DNA from: Bryum argenteum
Taxonomy: Eukaryota > Streptophyta > Bryopsida > Bryales > Bryaceae
NCBI GenBank assembly: GCA_037043015.1
Contig: CM073328.1
Span: 6,621,409 to 6,685,408, forward strand
DNA length: 64,000 bases
Reading direction: 5' to 3'
In this document: positions 31,944 through 44,600 of the stretch, one piece after another
How positions within the stretch are numbered: the stretch's first letter is position 1
Layout of the letters: each line of letters starts with the position of its first letter
Notes under the pieces: generated by a model
What the model was told of the DNA's origin: nothing
What the model saw: only the letters and a program-made list of their open reading frames with translations
The model's database searches: none
Translations under genes and position numbers: made by a program

Positions 31944-34332
31944 TTTTAATGTGTTAAATCATTATGTGACATGGCAATATTGAAAATACTAATTTCAGGC
32001 TATTCTCACTATTTTTTCATTGGTCTATTTTTTAATAATATTAAAATAAAAATCATATTCCAATACAAAATATATTTTATAAATTTTTATTATATTAAAA
32101 TAAACTGAAATATTATAATTCTGTAATTTTTTATGATTTAAAAATATTTAAATAATAAAAAAATACTATATAAAAGATATTATATCTGTAAAATAACAAT
32201 GGTGCGGAAAAATAGAATTTCCAAGTAAAAGTAATTTCGTGGATATTTAATCCTCAAAAAAAATGTGGACATAGATTAAAAAAGTTATTTACAACGCTTT
32301 ATCTACATGGCAACAAAATCTCCACGTCGGACCGGTTGACAAGTCATGCAACATCTTGTCAGATGTCTAACACGATGTCCAACTTACCATAACTACGGTC
32401 AGGCATGAATGTCCGCGTAGACATCTATTGGGATGTCTATGAAGATGTTTTGCACGACATCCTCCTAGACGTCATTTACCAAAAAGCGGCAGTACTTAAG
32501 GGTCTCTTAAGAATAATGTCAACTTCTTCTCATACTGCTTGTCCTCCATTGGCGCGGGTTTATGATTAGGCTCTGTCTCTGATAACCCTTAATCCTCGAA
32601 TACTTAAAAAAAATATAAAAAGAAAATAAAAACAATAAACAGTATTTTTTGGCTTACTTCAAGAAGGAACTAAATATTATTGATTACTTATAGATTAGAT
32701 TATTATAGTCCAATGGCAAGTTTATACATTACTCTATCATCAACTACTAATATTATACAAATTGAAGCAACTTTACAAGAGATATGAATTTATGAAAGTA
32801 GCTATTTAATATAGTTTAGGAGTCAATCTAGAATAGAATTAGTATTAGGAAAGTTAGTTGGAAAGTTAGTTAGGGCAGAAATAAAAGGTAGTTAAGAGTT
32901 GGAAGGAGAGCCTATCACCATGGGAGACTATAAATAGTCTCATAATTGTGATTCCACACTTTTCTATCAATAAAGATTATTTGATTTGTTTTGGAAGAAA
33001 CTCTATGTCTTACAATACGTGCTTTGTTGTGGAAGAAACTCTATGTTTTACAATACGTGCTTTGTTGTGGAAAGAACTTTAAAGCATGTGGTATTTGATT
33101 TGTTGTGGAAGAAAACAAAAAACCTTTTATGATTAACGTGTTGTAGTTGAAACTCTGAAGATGTCATCAGATGTCTTTAATAATATCTGCAGGGATGTCT
33201 AAGATGACGTTCATGAAAATGTTTAACATGATGTCTATGAAGATGTCGAAGATGACATCTACGACATCATCCATAATCATCTACAGGGATGATTTTCATC
33301 GACTTCAGTGGATGAACAGAGGCGGCTAGGGTTTGCTGCCGCCGCCATAGTTAGGTCATGAGACCTTTAAGTAGAATTAGAGGCCGCATAAAGCTCATTT
33401 GTGCCTTCATTTTTTCAAGGAGTTAGTGTTTAGAGTGTAGAGGCTAAGGTTTGCTTCTTCATGTGGTTAGGGTTTGTTGCCGCCGCCATAGTTAGGTCAT
33501 GAGACCTTTAAATGAAATTACAAAGCTCAATTTTGCCTTAGTTTTTTCAAAGAGTTAGTGTTTAAAGTATAGAGGATTTCAAAATTGTTTCTATTCAATT
33601 TTAGAATGGTTGTTAACTACAATAAGAGAATAGTAGTTGTAGAAATCTAGTAGCTCTCAAGAGTAGTGGTTTCCTTCTTCATGTGGCTAAGATTTGCTAC
33701 TTAAGAGGAACTGGATTTCAAAAGCATCATGTACAAGAAACCCTAGCACTTGTAGTATTTGATTTGTTGTGGAAGAAACCCTAGTACTTGTAGTATTTGA
33801 TTTGTTGTAAAAGATCTCTATGATGATGTCTGCAAGATGTCTTACAACATGTCTACGAAGATGTCTAATTGTGTTGATGGAATTTCTGTTTTGGAGGGTG
33901 GGACATGAGGGTGGGGCAGCGAAATACGATGTGAGGCCGCGAAGAAAAAATGAAGCGACATACGTGCTTGTAGGTGAGTGAAACAGATGTATGCATAGAT
34001 GTCTATAACGTTGTTGTTAATGATGTCTAGAAGGATGTCTGAAGAAATGTCTAAGCAGATGTTTGCAAGAATGACTAACTGTGTCGATATCTTGAGATTA
34101 GGAAGTGAACCATCTCAACCTAGGTAGTGCAATTAAATGGAATTAAATCAGAATTTTTTTACCTTTACAAACCCTTCTTTAAATGCAGCTGATATTGGCT
34201 TGTTGAACATGTGTAGCGGCGGGACATGCACATGACCATACAGGTATCGACAGCAAGCGATGGTAGTGGAGGGGCTTCCGGATTTCAAATTGTGGGTGCG
34301 TAGCATATCGTAGTTGTTGACAGACGTATTAG

Positions 34333-34581
34333 TTAACCCCTAAAGGTCCAGGAAAGCGAAAACTGCTTTTTGGAGTCCAAAATTCAGTCAACTTTGACCA
34401 TTATAATCTCACAAATGAAGAAGAATCAACGGTTCAATTTTGGCTAGAGAGTGGAAGGTTAAGTTAAATTCAAGATCCTACGGTTGGTTTTTCCAAATAA
34501 TTCTTAGATTGATATTTTTTAGGCCTGAAGTAAGGGAATGTCCATTTTTGCAATTTTGCATGAAGAACCTTTAGGGGTTAA
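34333..34581. mobile_element. MITE, TTAACCCCTAAAGG family, nested in the 4-kb CACTA element
   Basis: Terminal inverted repeats TTAACCCCTAAAGGTCC and (reverse) AACCTTTAGGGGTTAA lie about 249 bp apart. It contains CACAAATGAAGAAGAATCAACGG, also seen in similar form in the 1.09-kb CACTA element (CACAAATGGAGAAGATCCAACGG). The TTA at the ends could be a TWA target duplication, suggesting a PIF/Harbinger-type MITE. Confidence 0.6.
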
Positions 34582-35084
34582 TAGTCTAGTTTTGTGTTAT
34601 CTGAGGTTTTAATGACCTAAGCAATATATGTTTGACTCATACTTTTTGACGTGACAGTGTTTACAGTTTATGTTATGTGAAACGTCTGTGGATTACGAAT
34701 CTGATTACAATATAAATATCTAAAAATGTCATCATAGATGTCTTTTAATATGCCCAGAAAACATCAATAGTAACATTGTTGCAAACATTATGTTTAACAC
34801 AAAATGTTTACATCGATGTCCTACGGGATGTCGCTACAAACATCCGAGCAAACATCACAAATTTAAGGACATCAACCTAAACATCATTCTACGCACTCGA
34901 GACATCTTATAAGACATACAAAATGTCTTTTAAGATATTTTGTAAGACATTGCATACGTCTTGCAAGACATCTTGTACGACATTTAAAATGTTTTGCAAG
35001 ACATTTAAGTCGTCTTAACTGATGTCTAAAACTATCATGATAGAAGCATAAAACCTCCAAAATATGCTGACGTGGCATGCCACG

Positions 35085-35235
35085 TCATTTTCCCGCGTCC
35101 ACGTCAACTTTTCCCGCTTGCCACGTTGGATTTTCCCGCGTCCACGTCAACTTTTCCCGCTTGCCACGTTGGATTTTCCCGCGTGCCACGTTGGATTTTC
35201 CCGCGTGCCACGTTGGATTTTCCCGGGTCCACGTA
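35085..35235. repeat. GC-rich minisatellite inside the 4-kb CACTA element
   Basis: Six to seven imperfect copies of a roughly 22-25-bp unit with core TTTTCCCGC(G/T)(T/G)(G/C)CCACGT. It contrasts strongly with the AT-rich surroundings. Open frames across it are an artefact of the repeat. Confidence 0.75.
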
Positions 35236-35558
35236 GGATTCTGGCGCCGCCATGTCATCTTTCGTGGGACCATGTAAAATTCCACATCATGATGAATTTC
35301 ATCCCCATGTGGCACTGCCCGTTGAATTCAAGCTGATGTGTCATCTACGTGGCACCTACGTGGCACATTTTTTACCCTTCCAAAATTACCTTAAGACATC
35401 TTCGATTTTTAAGACATCTTCCTGTCTATTTAGATGTCTGCATAGACATCTGAGCTGTCTAGGATGTCTTATCGTCTATAAGACATCCGAATTAATGTCT
35501 ACGTTGTTTTTATAGACATCATTTACAACATCACTAAAAACGCAGGTTTCTTATAGTG

Positions 35559-35663
35559 TTACCTAGAGCCTGGCGAAACTACATTGTGACCACAAATAAC
35601 CTGATTAGGTGCATTCAACATTCCTTATATGGTTTTCTCCACATTGATTTTTTATTGGCTCTG
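35559..35663. repeat. Continuation of block T beyond the CACTA insertion
   Basis: It resumes TTACCTAGAGCCTGGCGAAACTAC and runs to the CACATTGATTTTTT end of block T, as in the uninterrupted copy at 5530-5620. It marks the pre-insertion site of the 4-kb element. Confidence 0.7.
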
Positions 35664-36564
35664 TCATCTGACAGAGTCTTTGTATTGAGCGCCCCTAGGG
35701 GTTTCTAAAAAGGTCTAATGACCTATATCCTTGTGCGTTCACACCTACACAAGCATTTTCTCTCTCTAAGGTACAAGCCTTTTCTCTCTTACCGTTTTTT
35801 TTTTCCCTCGTGCAGCTTTTCGTTGTTGCAGCACTAGCTAGTAGCTGCTGTCCCCCTTGCCTTGCCCTTGCTCACTTGGTCCTTCCCCATCGTGTGCCCT
35901 GCTCCCGAGTGCGCGCTCTCTCTTTTGCTTTATTACCGCGCTTCCAGTTTGCTTGCGGCTTTTGTGCGTGCTTGCTTGTAGGGTTTGCAGGGATTGGCAA
36001 TTGCTGCTATTAGGGCACGGAATGACGGGCGGTGGTGACGACACAGAGTCGGAGTGAGGAGGTTTGCGGGTATGTTGAACAGCTGAATATCGTTAAGCTT
36101 GATTAATCTGGCAGTACTTGCGTTTGCTTGCTCAAGCCTATGGTAAGCCCCAAGAGCTCGTCAAGGAACTCTATGCCTTGGGATGTGAGGAGACAGATTT
36201 TGAAGGTAAATTTCTTACCAAGTTGGCTTGTCCAGCAAACCGGGTATTCTTCAAACCATGTCTAAGGGTTTGAAGTTCTGTTGCAATTCCACGCGAGTGA
36301 TGGTGTTAGTACAAGTTGCCTCTGAAATACTTTCTATAGTTCATATTGTGCTATGAAGAAATACATCCTGACTGAGTATGCTCTCTATTTCAAATATTTA
36401 TTTTAACCATCCTAATGTTGAAATACATGTGTTGAGTGGGAATTTGGACAAGGACCAGCTCATTACGGTAATGTATAGTGGAGCACCACTATCACCCAAA
36501 ATCTCACTTATGCTCCTGAAATGCGGACCGCATTTCACGCCGGCAATTGCGGAGAAGAGGGTCC

Positions 36565-36665
36565 AGGGGTGGGGTCTTGGGCAGAGTCTTGGGGCGGGGG
36601 TCTTGGGACGGGGGTCTTGGGAGCAGGGGTCTTGGGCGGGGTCTTGGGGAGCAGGAGTCTTGGGG
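36565..36665 (+). repeat. G-rich minisatellite with quadruplex potential
   Basis: Repeats of GGGGTCTTGGG(A/G)-type units give at least four runs of three or more G within short loops on the + strand. It sits between two possible exons of the unidentified gene. Confidence 0.7.
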
Positions 36666-36782
36666 CTCTGTAATTTATCCCATATTGCTTGTAAATGCTT
36701 GCACTCATGAGAACGTACAAGAAGGCTATGGCTGGAGGCTCAGTCGTGGAACAAAATGAATATATTACGTAATATCACCCAT

Positions 36783-36845
36783 GGGTCCATGTGTCATCTC
36801 CTCAAGAGGGTCCATGTGTCATCTCCTCAAGAGGGTCCATGTGGA
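36783..36845. repeat. Short tandem repeat, about 27-bp unit
   Basis: Two and a half copies of a unit starting GGGTCCATGTGTCATCTCC. Just downstream (36929-36953) is a perfect palindrome-type hairpin, TGTATAGTGG-AGC-ACCACTATACA by parts. A copy of its left part lies at 36472. Confidence 0.7.
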
Positions 36846-37696
36846 AAAGAAAGGCTTCCGACTAATTAATTAATGTTGCTACATAGTGAAGGTCACTATG
36901 CAGCAACATCTCACATTGGAACTGTATAGTGGAGCACCACTATACATTACAATGACAATGGAATGATCTGCGTAGGCCAAGCCGAGTCTCTGTTTTCATC
37001 GTATCTGGAGGTCTATCCTGAAGTTGAAATTGCATCGCTGGGTCAGCTCTTTCAGTTCAAGGTACAAGAAGAAGGCACCACTCGTTCTAGTTTCTCTTTC
37101 CTGCTAGAAATAAGCTGATACCTTTCATTAAGTGAGGAAAGTAGCAATGCAGTGGGTTTGGAGGAGCTTCAAGAAACTTCATGGGTAAGGTAGAGGCACC
37201 TATACCTGACCGGCGACCAATACCTGATCAAGCCCAATTCCTAGATTTTGAAAGAATAGATGTACCTCATTTGTATATTTGAGCATGTGATCGACTTCAG
37301 GTTCCAAGCAACTTTTCACTTTAAAAATTTATAACTATGTGAATAATGCAAATAAAATCACGAAACTTTTTGCATTCAACAAGAACCTTATGTTTGCACA
37401 CATGAAAAATTCTAAAAAATATATATACCTTAATATCATATGCTAAAATCCTTAAATGGTCGGTTATAGGTGCCTCTACCTTACCTTGGGGGAGTTGTAG
37501 CTTGCTATGGACAAACTTGAGCTAGATCAGGCCTCACTTTAAGGAGTCTTGTTTTAGTATGTCTCCATGCCCAAGCAAGAATTGAGTTTAATTTGGCTCT
37601 CCTCTCAAAGAAAAAAGCTTCTGATTACATATATAACCTGGCGAAACTACACTGTGACCTCAAATAACCTTATTAGGTGCATTCAACATTCCTTCT

Positions 37697-37953
37697 AACC
37701 CCAATTCCGTTAAAATGACGTTATGCCGCTAAAATGACACACCTAAACTTTCTGAACTGCAGTTCAGAAACCATGTGATATTACAGAATTTTAAGATGAT
37801 ATTATGGAAAATGAGTGACAATGTACATAGAGGAGTGATATTATCAGAAAAATTGTGATATTACAGAATACACCATTCCATGTGAGCACATATGTAAGAT
37901 TTGGTGTGACAAAATGGCACATGGCATAGTGCCATTTTAACGGAATTGAGGTT
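37697..37953. mobile_element. MITE, 257 bp, AACC(C/T)CAATTCCGTTAAAATG termini
   Basis: Inverted ends are AACCCCAATTCCGTTAAAATG at the left and the complement of AACCTCAATTCCGTTAAAATG at the right. TTCT flanks both sides (37693-37696 and 37954-37957). Removing it restores a block T tail (ACATTCCTT...TATGGTTTTCTCCAC) as seen at 35623-35645. It is non-coding. Confidence 0.75.
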
Positions 37954-37985
37954 TTCTATGGTTTTCTCCACATTGATTTTTATTC

Positions 37986-39610
37986 TTGCTTCAGATGATG
38001 TGTGGAATATGTGTTGATGTGTTATGAAACTTGCAATTAAGCCTGTGATATGTTACAAGTTGGTACATTCCATGTACATTCATATGATACATTATCTTGG
38101 AAGTGGTCACGACCGAAACTCCAGATTCAGACTTTGGTGTACATTTCAATCACAATTTTAAAATACCATAGGATAAGTGTCTGATATGGGTACCAAAAAG
38201 GACTGTCTCACTAAAACACTATCATTTTATGATTCACTTATTGTGTGCTAGAAATTACACTTTTTCAATTCACATGTATTCGATGATGGATTCATGAGAA
38301 ACTTGTAATACTCCATCCAAAATTGTATTGAGCAAGAAAAATCGAACAATTTTCATATTCCTTTTCATTCCTTTAGTCTTCAAAAAGGAATCCGTCTTAA
38401 TTCCTTTTTGAGACAAAAGGAACAATCTGGAATATCAATTTAAAGCAAAGTAGGTGACAAAGAAGAAATTTAGGTAAAAAAACATTAGAGTTATATCTAT
38501 GTTTAATCTTATATCCAGATTTGATGTTTTACTATATTTCCTTAATTATGAGAACTTTCAAAAATCAGCTATTTTTACACAACCTAAAAGGACTATGATT
38601 TCATATTACCTATTTCTTGAAACTATATGAAATGCTCAAATATAAACTTAATAAAATGCATGAATATTTGTTTCAATATAAAATCTTAAATTCATAGTCA
38701 TTTTGCTACTATAATGTGAACAAGTGTTGAATATGATAAATTAGGAAAATATTCAATTTTTGAGTTTGACCTATAAATCACATGATTATTGTGTACCAAC
38801 ATGCCATCTATGACACCATGAAAGTTTTGTAATTTTCCAATTATTTTTTCATTTCCAAAAGGACATTTTTCTAAAGTCCGGACGGTCCGGAAAAGGATAC
38901 CCTGATTGGACACTTGCCCCATAACCATAAGATCTTAAAATCATAAAAATATTAAATCCTAAAATATGCAGCCATGGTTGCAGTTTACAACACATAATAC
39001 AAATCCCACCTCTGTGATTCTTAGTTAGAGGTGCATTTTGATCCTGTCAAATTTCATCCATCAAAGGTTGCTACCAAATTGGAACTATTTGAAGTTTGTA
39101 TGCTACATCAGTTAATGATGTTATTCCATGTTGCATTTTATCACAAAAATGAAAAGTCCTCATACTGTATAGAGATTGATTGTGGCTTTTTGGCAGATGC
39201 CAACATTCTCTTGAAAGCTTCCGTGATTCTTTTTGTTGCTTTTTGTTTTTTTATTGATGGACTTTCAGTTAAGCAATTTGTGTTGATGCACCAGAGTACA
39301 ATGAATTGTAGATGTCCATAAACATATCATATGTCTAATTTGGACAAAATTTGAGTAAGATATGATCATTTAAAAAGGCCAACGATTGATTGTTTTGACA
39401 AGTTTCAGTGAAGTACCCAATCTGTGTGTACATTTAGCTTGACTCGAACTAAAATATATTCTCTAAAATTCACTGAATATTCCCATTTCAACAAAATACG
39501 TGTTCATTTGATGGCATCATGCAGCACGTGAACGTGAAATTTCGACTTTCTTTCGTGGTGAAAATGACTTTGGTTCATAGTCCATCCTTCTAAACATTCC
39601 GAACAATTGC
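37986..39610. other. AT-rich, no gene seen
   Basis: The ORFs at 38698-38928 (-) and 39031-39321 (+) have no recognisable domain and AT-rich composition. No terminal repeats were found. This stretch sits between a block T tail and block E, where the 4.6-kb locus has T and E adjacent, so about 1.6 kb has been inserted or lost between loci. Confidence 0.45.
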
Positions 39611-40023
39611 CATAATTCATATACCTTACATAGTATGATGTAAGAGAACATGAAGGTTTCTCACAAATTTCACAAAGTACTGTATTTCAAAAGAAGGTTT
39701 TTTTGAAAAATTTCAAAAAGTACTGTTTTCAAAAGAAGGTTATTTCAAAATTTTCAAAAAGTATTGTATTCCAAATGTAGGTTACAGTATTCCAAGCGGA
39801 GAAAGCATGCAAAATTCCTATGTTTAATTCTCATGATCTCGACACACTATTTTCTAGATTTTTAATGAAGTTTTAATCAAGATTCAGGAGTCTCGGTAAA
39901 CATGGTCACATTGGTGCAATACTTGTAATATATCGATCTAAAGAATACAGGTGTTATAACCTCCGGGCATACATCCAAGGATATGTTGAACAAACACTTT
40001 ATTCACATTGGCCTTGACTAGTT
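39611..40023. repeat. Block E, second copy
   Basis: It parallels 4085-4597, including ACATGAAGGTTT(C/T)T(C/T)ACAAATTTCACAAAG and ATTCCAAGCGGAG, with a local triplication of a TTTCAAAAAGTACTG-type segment (39670-39770). It lies directly 3' of the second Cys-rich gene copy and probably includes its 3' UTR. Confidence 0.6.
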
Positions 40024-40578
40024 TCAAATTTCTTCTTCTTGGTCTTCATCACTATCACTTAGGATGATAGGATCCTCCTCTATAAGTCCTTGGAAGCTTC
40101 CATAGTCATAATATGAAGAAAACATCGAAGATATGTTGGTTGATGTGTACGGACATGGTCCACTGTCGAAAGGCGATGTATCATATACAATGCACCCAAA
40201 AATACACACATTGCACATGCAACATGTTGATCTTGAAGCTTCCACAAATTCTTCATCTTCTTTGTCCGCATCATCATTCTGTCTAGTATAGTAATCCGAG
40301 TCCATCATCTTTCTTTTCTTGCTGCAAGAGTTATTGTGGCTTGGAGGAGATAGAGTTTTTGTTTTTGGTGTCGCTCCTTTCATCGTTTCACTCGCTATTT
40401 GTTCTTTGGGAGAATGATCTTGCTTTGCAATAGAAAGATTTGTCGGTTCTAGTACTAATTTGACAGACTCATCTTGTTTGTTCAATGAATCTCTTTGCGT
40501 TGAAAGAGGTGCATCAACACTCGGAAGAAATTGAATGGATGAATCTAGATTGACTTTGGAACCACGATTAGAATCCAT
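40024..40578 (-). CDS. Small Cys-rich acidic protein of unknown function (copy 2, 184 aa)
   Basis: A single open frame, paralogous to 4598-5140. The C-terminal two thirds (from about residue 65) are almost identical, including SCSKKRKMMDSD, the Cys cluster CCMCNVCIFGC and the terminal DPIILSDSDEDQEEE. Differences concentrate near the N-terminus and include in-frame insertions and deletions that keep the frame. The DNA flanks are shared on the 3' side (block E) and more weakly on the 5' side. The tail matches a SUMO-interacting motif. No known family. Confidence 0.6.
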   Translation of the reverse strand: MDSNRGSKVNLDSSIQFLPSVDAPLSTQRDSLNKQDESVKLVLEPTNLSIAKQDHSPKEQIASETMKGATPKTKTLSPPSHNNSCSKKRKMMDSDYYTRQNDDADKEDEEFVEASRSTCCMCNVCIFGCIVYDTSPFDSGPCPYTSTNISSMFSSYYDYGSFQGLIEEDPIILSDSDEDQEEEI

Positions 40579-41662
40579 CGTATAAAATGGAAAATGAGAA
40601 ATGGAGTCTAGTAAGGCAAGGAGAATATGAGAAAAGGAGTCTTGTTAGGCAAGGACAATATTCTTGATATGTTGATATAAATGTCTTATATATATTCGCA
40701 CAAAAGTAAAAGAAAAAATGTAAAATAAAAATAAATAAAAATGTGATTTCTAGCTTCCAATAGTTGTAAAAGTAAAAGTAATATTGATGATTGATCCCCT
40801 TAGAAGTTGTAAAAGTAAAAGTGTTATCGATGATTGATCCCCTCCTAAGTTGTAAAAGTAAAAGTATTATTGATGATTGATCCCCTAAAATTTTAAGTGA
40901 GGGAGCCGATTGCAATGTGGAGGAGTTCTAGAGCTTAACCCTTTATTGACACGGCGCCTTCGCACGGCCAGTGATGCCATTAACTTGATGTTTTTGTTTA
41001 AGGGTTAAGAAGCACAAGAGACACATGTAGAGCTAGAGCCGCTTCTTAGCATGACCGACAGGCACCATTCCTGCTAAGCTTACAAAAATAGCACATAACT
41101 GCCCTTTCTACAGACACACAAAAACATAACTGCCCGTTCTACAGACTGACAGACAGACAGGCGAACTAGAGGGAGCATCAAAGTGGCTGGGTACGAATCA
41201 CTTCAAATCACTTCGTCAATGATGCTCTAGCACAATAATTACACCTCCAAACGAGAGTTCTGGTGTATCATGCCATATTCGCTTTAATCATCACCATTGT
41301 CATATCAATCTGGAAGTCCAAATTTGCAACAAAGAGATAACATCAACACGGAGACTTGGTAATGGGCAAAATTTGTTGTAGCTTCAATTTAGTTTGAAGG
41401 CTTCCCGATTTCAATGGGAATTGAATGGGCTATACTTGAGCATATACTGTTTTTTTCCTTTCCTGTCAATGAATTACTGAACCAAATTGGAGTAGGTGAT
41501 TCAAAATGGTACCTCTTAACGAGGTGCACAATCTCCCAATCTCCTTCCTGTATGTAAAGAATAAATTCATGTTATCCCTATTTCGGCAATTATATAACAA
41601 CAACGTAACAATGCGGTTCTAGTAATAATAGTTGGGTGAAGATCTCGTTGCTTCCTTAGTTG
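40579..41662. other. Intergenic region, no gene seen
   Basis: It starts with block P of the Cys-rich gene, then three short tandem copies of a GTTGTAAAAGTAAAAGT(A/G)-plus-GATGATTGATCCCCT unit (40762-40885). The part next to 41663 is the probable 3' UTR of the trehalase gene. I could not choose a poly-A signal. Confidence 0.5.
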
Positions 41663-44600
41663 TCATGATGAGCGAGCACATTCAAGTGGTAGATCTTCTG
41701 GCCAGCCGTAGTCGTGAAGAAGTGTTAGGACAACACCGTTTGTCCATCCGAATCCAGTCTGAAAATCATCACCAAGAATGAAAGTCAGTCTATGAAACTT
41801 GCTTTTGAGTTTTTTTGAATCAGATTAATGGAGTGAGATGTTACCTGTGTTATATACTCTCCGCCACCGCCAACCTCTCCACAATACCGTGCGTCGTATT
41901 TCTCAACCATGACACCGATTCGTTGAAATGCGGTGTAATTAGATCGCAACCACGACTCTGTTATGGACTGAGCCATCGTTCTTGCTTTACGAGAGCCTGA
42001 CAGGTATAGCCCTTCAATGATCATGTGCTGTAATGGTGCCCATGCGTTTGGAAAGTCCCTGCAATCAGAAGATGAGTGAAGTGAGATGGGAGCTCTTGCA
42101 ATAAGTGAGCAAAGATGAGGGAAGAGGGGAGGTTCATACCACTGCTGCCCTGTCTCCAGTAGAGAAGTTGCTATTCCTCCAGGTAACACTAGGCCTGAGT
42201 CTGATAGTGCTTCCACAACTTGGTCTAATTTCGGATCTCCTGCAGGGTATATGCCGCACCATAAAGGCACAAAATTGGACGCATATATCGTACGGTTGGA
42301 GCGAGTAATGTCGAATGTATAGATGTTCTGCAAGTGATAAGAACAAAAATTAGACCATGCTATCGGCCAGAGCTAGCCAATTATAAAAAACTGTGATTCT
42401 ATGAGAATATGACGTTACCTTTCGTTGCTTTGCAAGCTTTTGCTGTGTGGGAAGCCAGTAGTCTAACCACTGGCCCATGCTTTCATTCCATAGAATCGCC
42501 TCGAATGCTCTCCGTCGGGCGTCAGCAGCTCTTGTGAAGTGCTTCGACATTGTGGTGTTATTCAAAACTTTTGCGAAGAAGGCTATGTCGGACTCCATCT
42601 GAGACAGACAAATTGCATCGTTAATTCCTTAAGATAGCGTGTACGATCATGACTACAATATCTTCAACACACAGTTACGATAAGCTTACAAGTACCTTAC
42701 AAGACTAAGTAATGCATAGACCTGAACACGAGAAGATACACGATTACTACAGCAAAACATCCTAACCTTGCAAAAATACAAAGAGTTAACTCCTAATTAT
42801 GCCTCTGCAAGAGCAAATACATACCTGAAGAAGGAATGCGTTAAGATCCACTGGAATAACTGAAGAAGTCTTTAAAGAAGACAACTGATCCGCATCTCTG
42901 CGCAAAGAGGAAAACAAGGAAGACCTCAGTCAGTACGAAAGATACTTGCGAACATAGGATAGTCCGTTTAAGCAGAAAGTGTAAATATGAATACATCGTT
43001 TGGATCACAGATGAATGTGAACAAGGTACGATATGCACCATCATTGCAGTACATTAATGGGCTTGCAGTGTAAGTGTAAGAGAACTCTCAAGGGAAATGT
43101 CTTGGTGCTATGCTTACTCCATCCATCTTGAACTGAAATCCCAGCCCGATTCAGCTGCGGTAGCAATGTCGTGATAGAGCTGCTGTTGCGTTGATTTCGT
43201 AAGACCTTCAGCGATGCTTTTATCCTGAACCAACATGAGCACAACCACATAAGTTTATCTTCAAAGATATGACTAATTGTGATTGTATAGCAACATGCTA
43301 TATAGACATTTATCATCATGGCGAGAACATGCCTATAGCACTAGCACTAGTCATGCAGACACTTACTATGGTGGAACATTCAGGACGGGATTGGTCCCAA
43401 TGAGCAGTATACCGACTGAGCCGATGGTCACGTCCTTGGCTGTCTTGAATTGTTACTTCATGAGGTTCTGTACATATGAATAAGTCAGATGGTGGATTTA
43501 AAAGTAGTACAAGCCCATGATGAAAGCAACGTCCGGAATCACCAAACAACAATGAATACAAAAGGATGGCTCACCTGTAGTCCAAAACTGATACTCTTGT
43601 AGAAGAACTGGCATTGCTCGTGATGCCAGACTGAGATCACCGGTTGCAGAAAAAATTGAACGCACCATCCTACTGAGAAATGGCGGCTGGCTACCTTCCA
43701 CAAAAAGTTCACAAATATCAATTAGACACTTTTCTTCTGAACCAGGAAGTGCTGCGAAGCGGAAAATTTCATAGAGTACGTCTGGAGGCATGCGCGTCTA
43801 GAGGTATGAGCCGACAACCAACCTGCGATTTTCGTAATATGTCCTCGTGCCATTGGGAAAAAATCCATACGCATTGACTACAGACAAGAAATTGTCGACC
43901 ATTCCAGCAGCCGTCTGGACCATTTTGCTCGCCAATAAACCCCTGTATTAACAAAACACGTCAGACCAAGCAGAAGGAAACATTGCTGAAACATGCCCAC
44001 TTCTAACCGTACACTCTCGAACATGGCTCCGACAACATCATGGATCACCAATATGAATTGCTAAAAAGCAGAGGGAAAATGCTAGAGTTCTAAATTTCTC
44101 CTTTTGTTAACAAAAAGTTGATTATTCTGTGCCATATAAGCAATTGACTCAATATTATGACACATCACCACGCATGTATTACTCCCGAGTAAATATCTAT
44201 TTACCGTTTTACAAGACTGACCAGTCGGGTACAATGCGCCTGTCCAGTCTAGGGAGAATGTGAACATTCTAGTTTAGAACATTCTAGATTATCGTAGAAG
44301 GGAAGGGTACGGACCTGATGACCCAGTAGCTGTCCCAGTAGTAACATTCCCGGAACCGTTCTCCAGGCACAAGGAAGGGATTCTTGAGAGGGAGAAGGGT
44401 ATGCCGGTCGGGTTCCTGTTCGACGGCAGACGAGACGAGGCGAGTAAGAGTCGGCCATAGCGAATGAACTTTCAAACCCCAGTCGCGGGCCTCCGCGCTG
44501 TGTACAAGCGGAAGAAAGTCGGGGGGATTCGGGACATGATCGGCCGGTGTGAACGGTATCAAGTCACTTCCAGCTTCGTCGAAATACTCGTCCAGGAATG

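Larger units (their letters stand above)
31543..35558 (+). mobile_element. CACTA (CMC) DNA transposon, about 4.0 kb, GATGTC-rich
   Basis: The ends are CACTATAAGAAA and TTTCTTATAGTG, flanked by a 3-bp duplication TTA (31540-31542 and 35559-35561). Joining the flanks restores block T of the duplicated unit as seen at 3795-4085 and 5342-5640, which is strong evidence for the boundaries. Both ends carry very many GATGTC/GACATC motifs over about 0.5-0.9 kb, typical of CACTA subterminal repeats. I find no transposase (DDE) domain. The interior is AT-rich with a nested MITE (34333-34581), a GC-rich minisatellite (35085-35235) and two copies of a CCGCCGCCATAGTTAGGTC segment (33340 and 33479). It is non-autonomous as read. 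Confidence 0.88.
35664..37060 (+). other. Possible scattered exons of an unidentified gene
   Basis: A pyrimidine-rich leader (35750-35815) precedes several coding-like stretches on the + strand. One near 36109-36209 is YLRLLAQAYGKPQELVKEL followed by YALGCEETDFE and a GGTAAAT donor-like end. One near 36420-36470 is VEIHVLSGNLDKDQLIT before GTAATG. One near 36963-37063 is MICVGQAESLFSSYL, then EVYPEVEIASLGQLFQFK, preceding GTACAAGAAG. I do not recognise the protein and cannot join them in phase. They may be a real gene with missed exons, or a pseudogene split by the repeats between them. Confidence 0.25.

Noticed and set aside
35064..35336. Three overlapping ORFs in the GC-rich repeat of the 4-kb CACTA element
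   Set aside because: Open in several frames on both strands because of the short repeat period. No protein signal.
35810..36057. ORFs on both strands near the pyrimidine-rich leader
   Set aside because: Compositionally biased, overlapping on opposite strands, and not conserved with anything I recognise.
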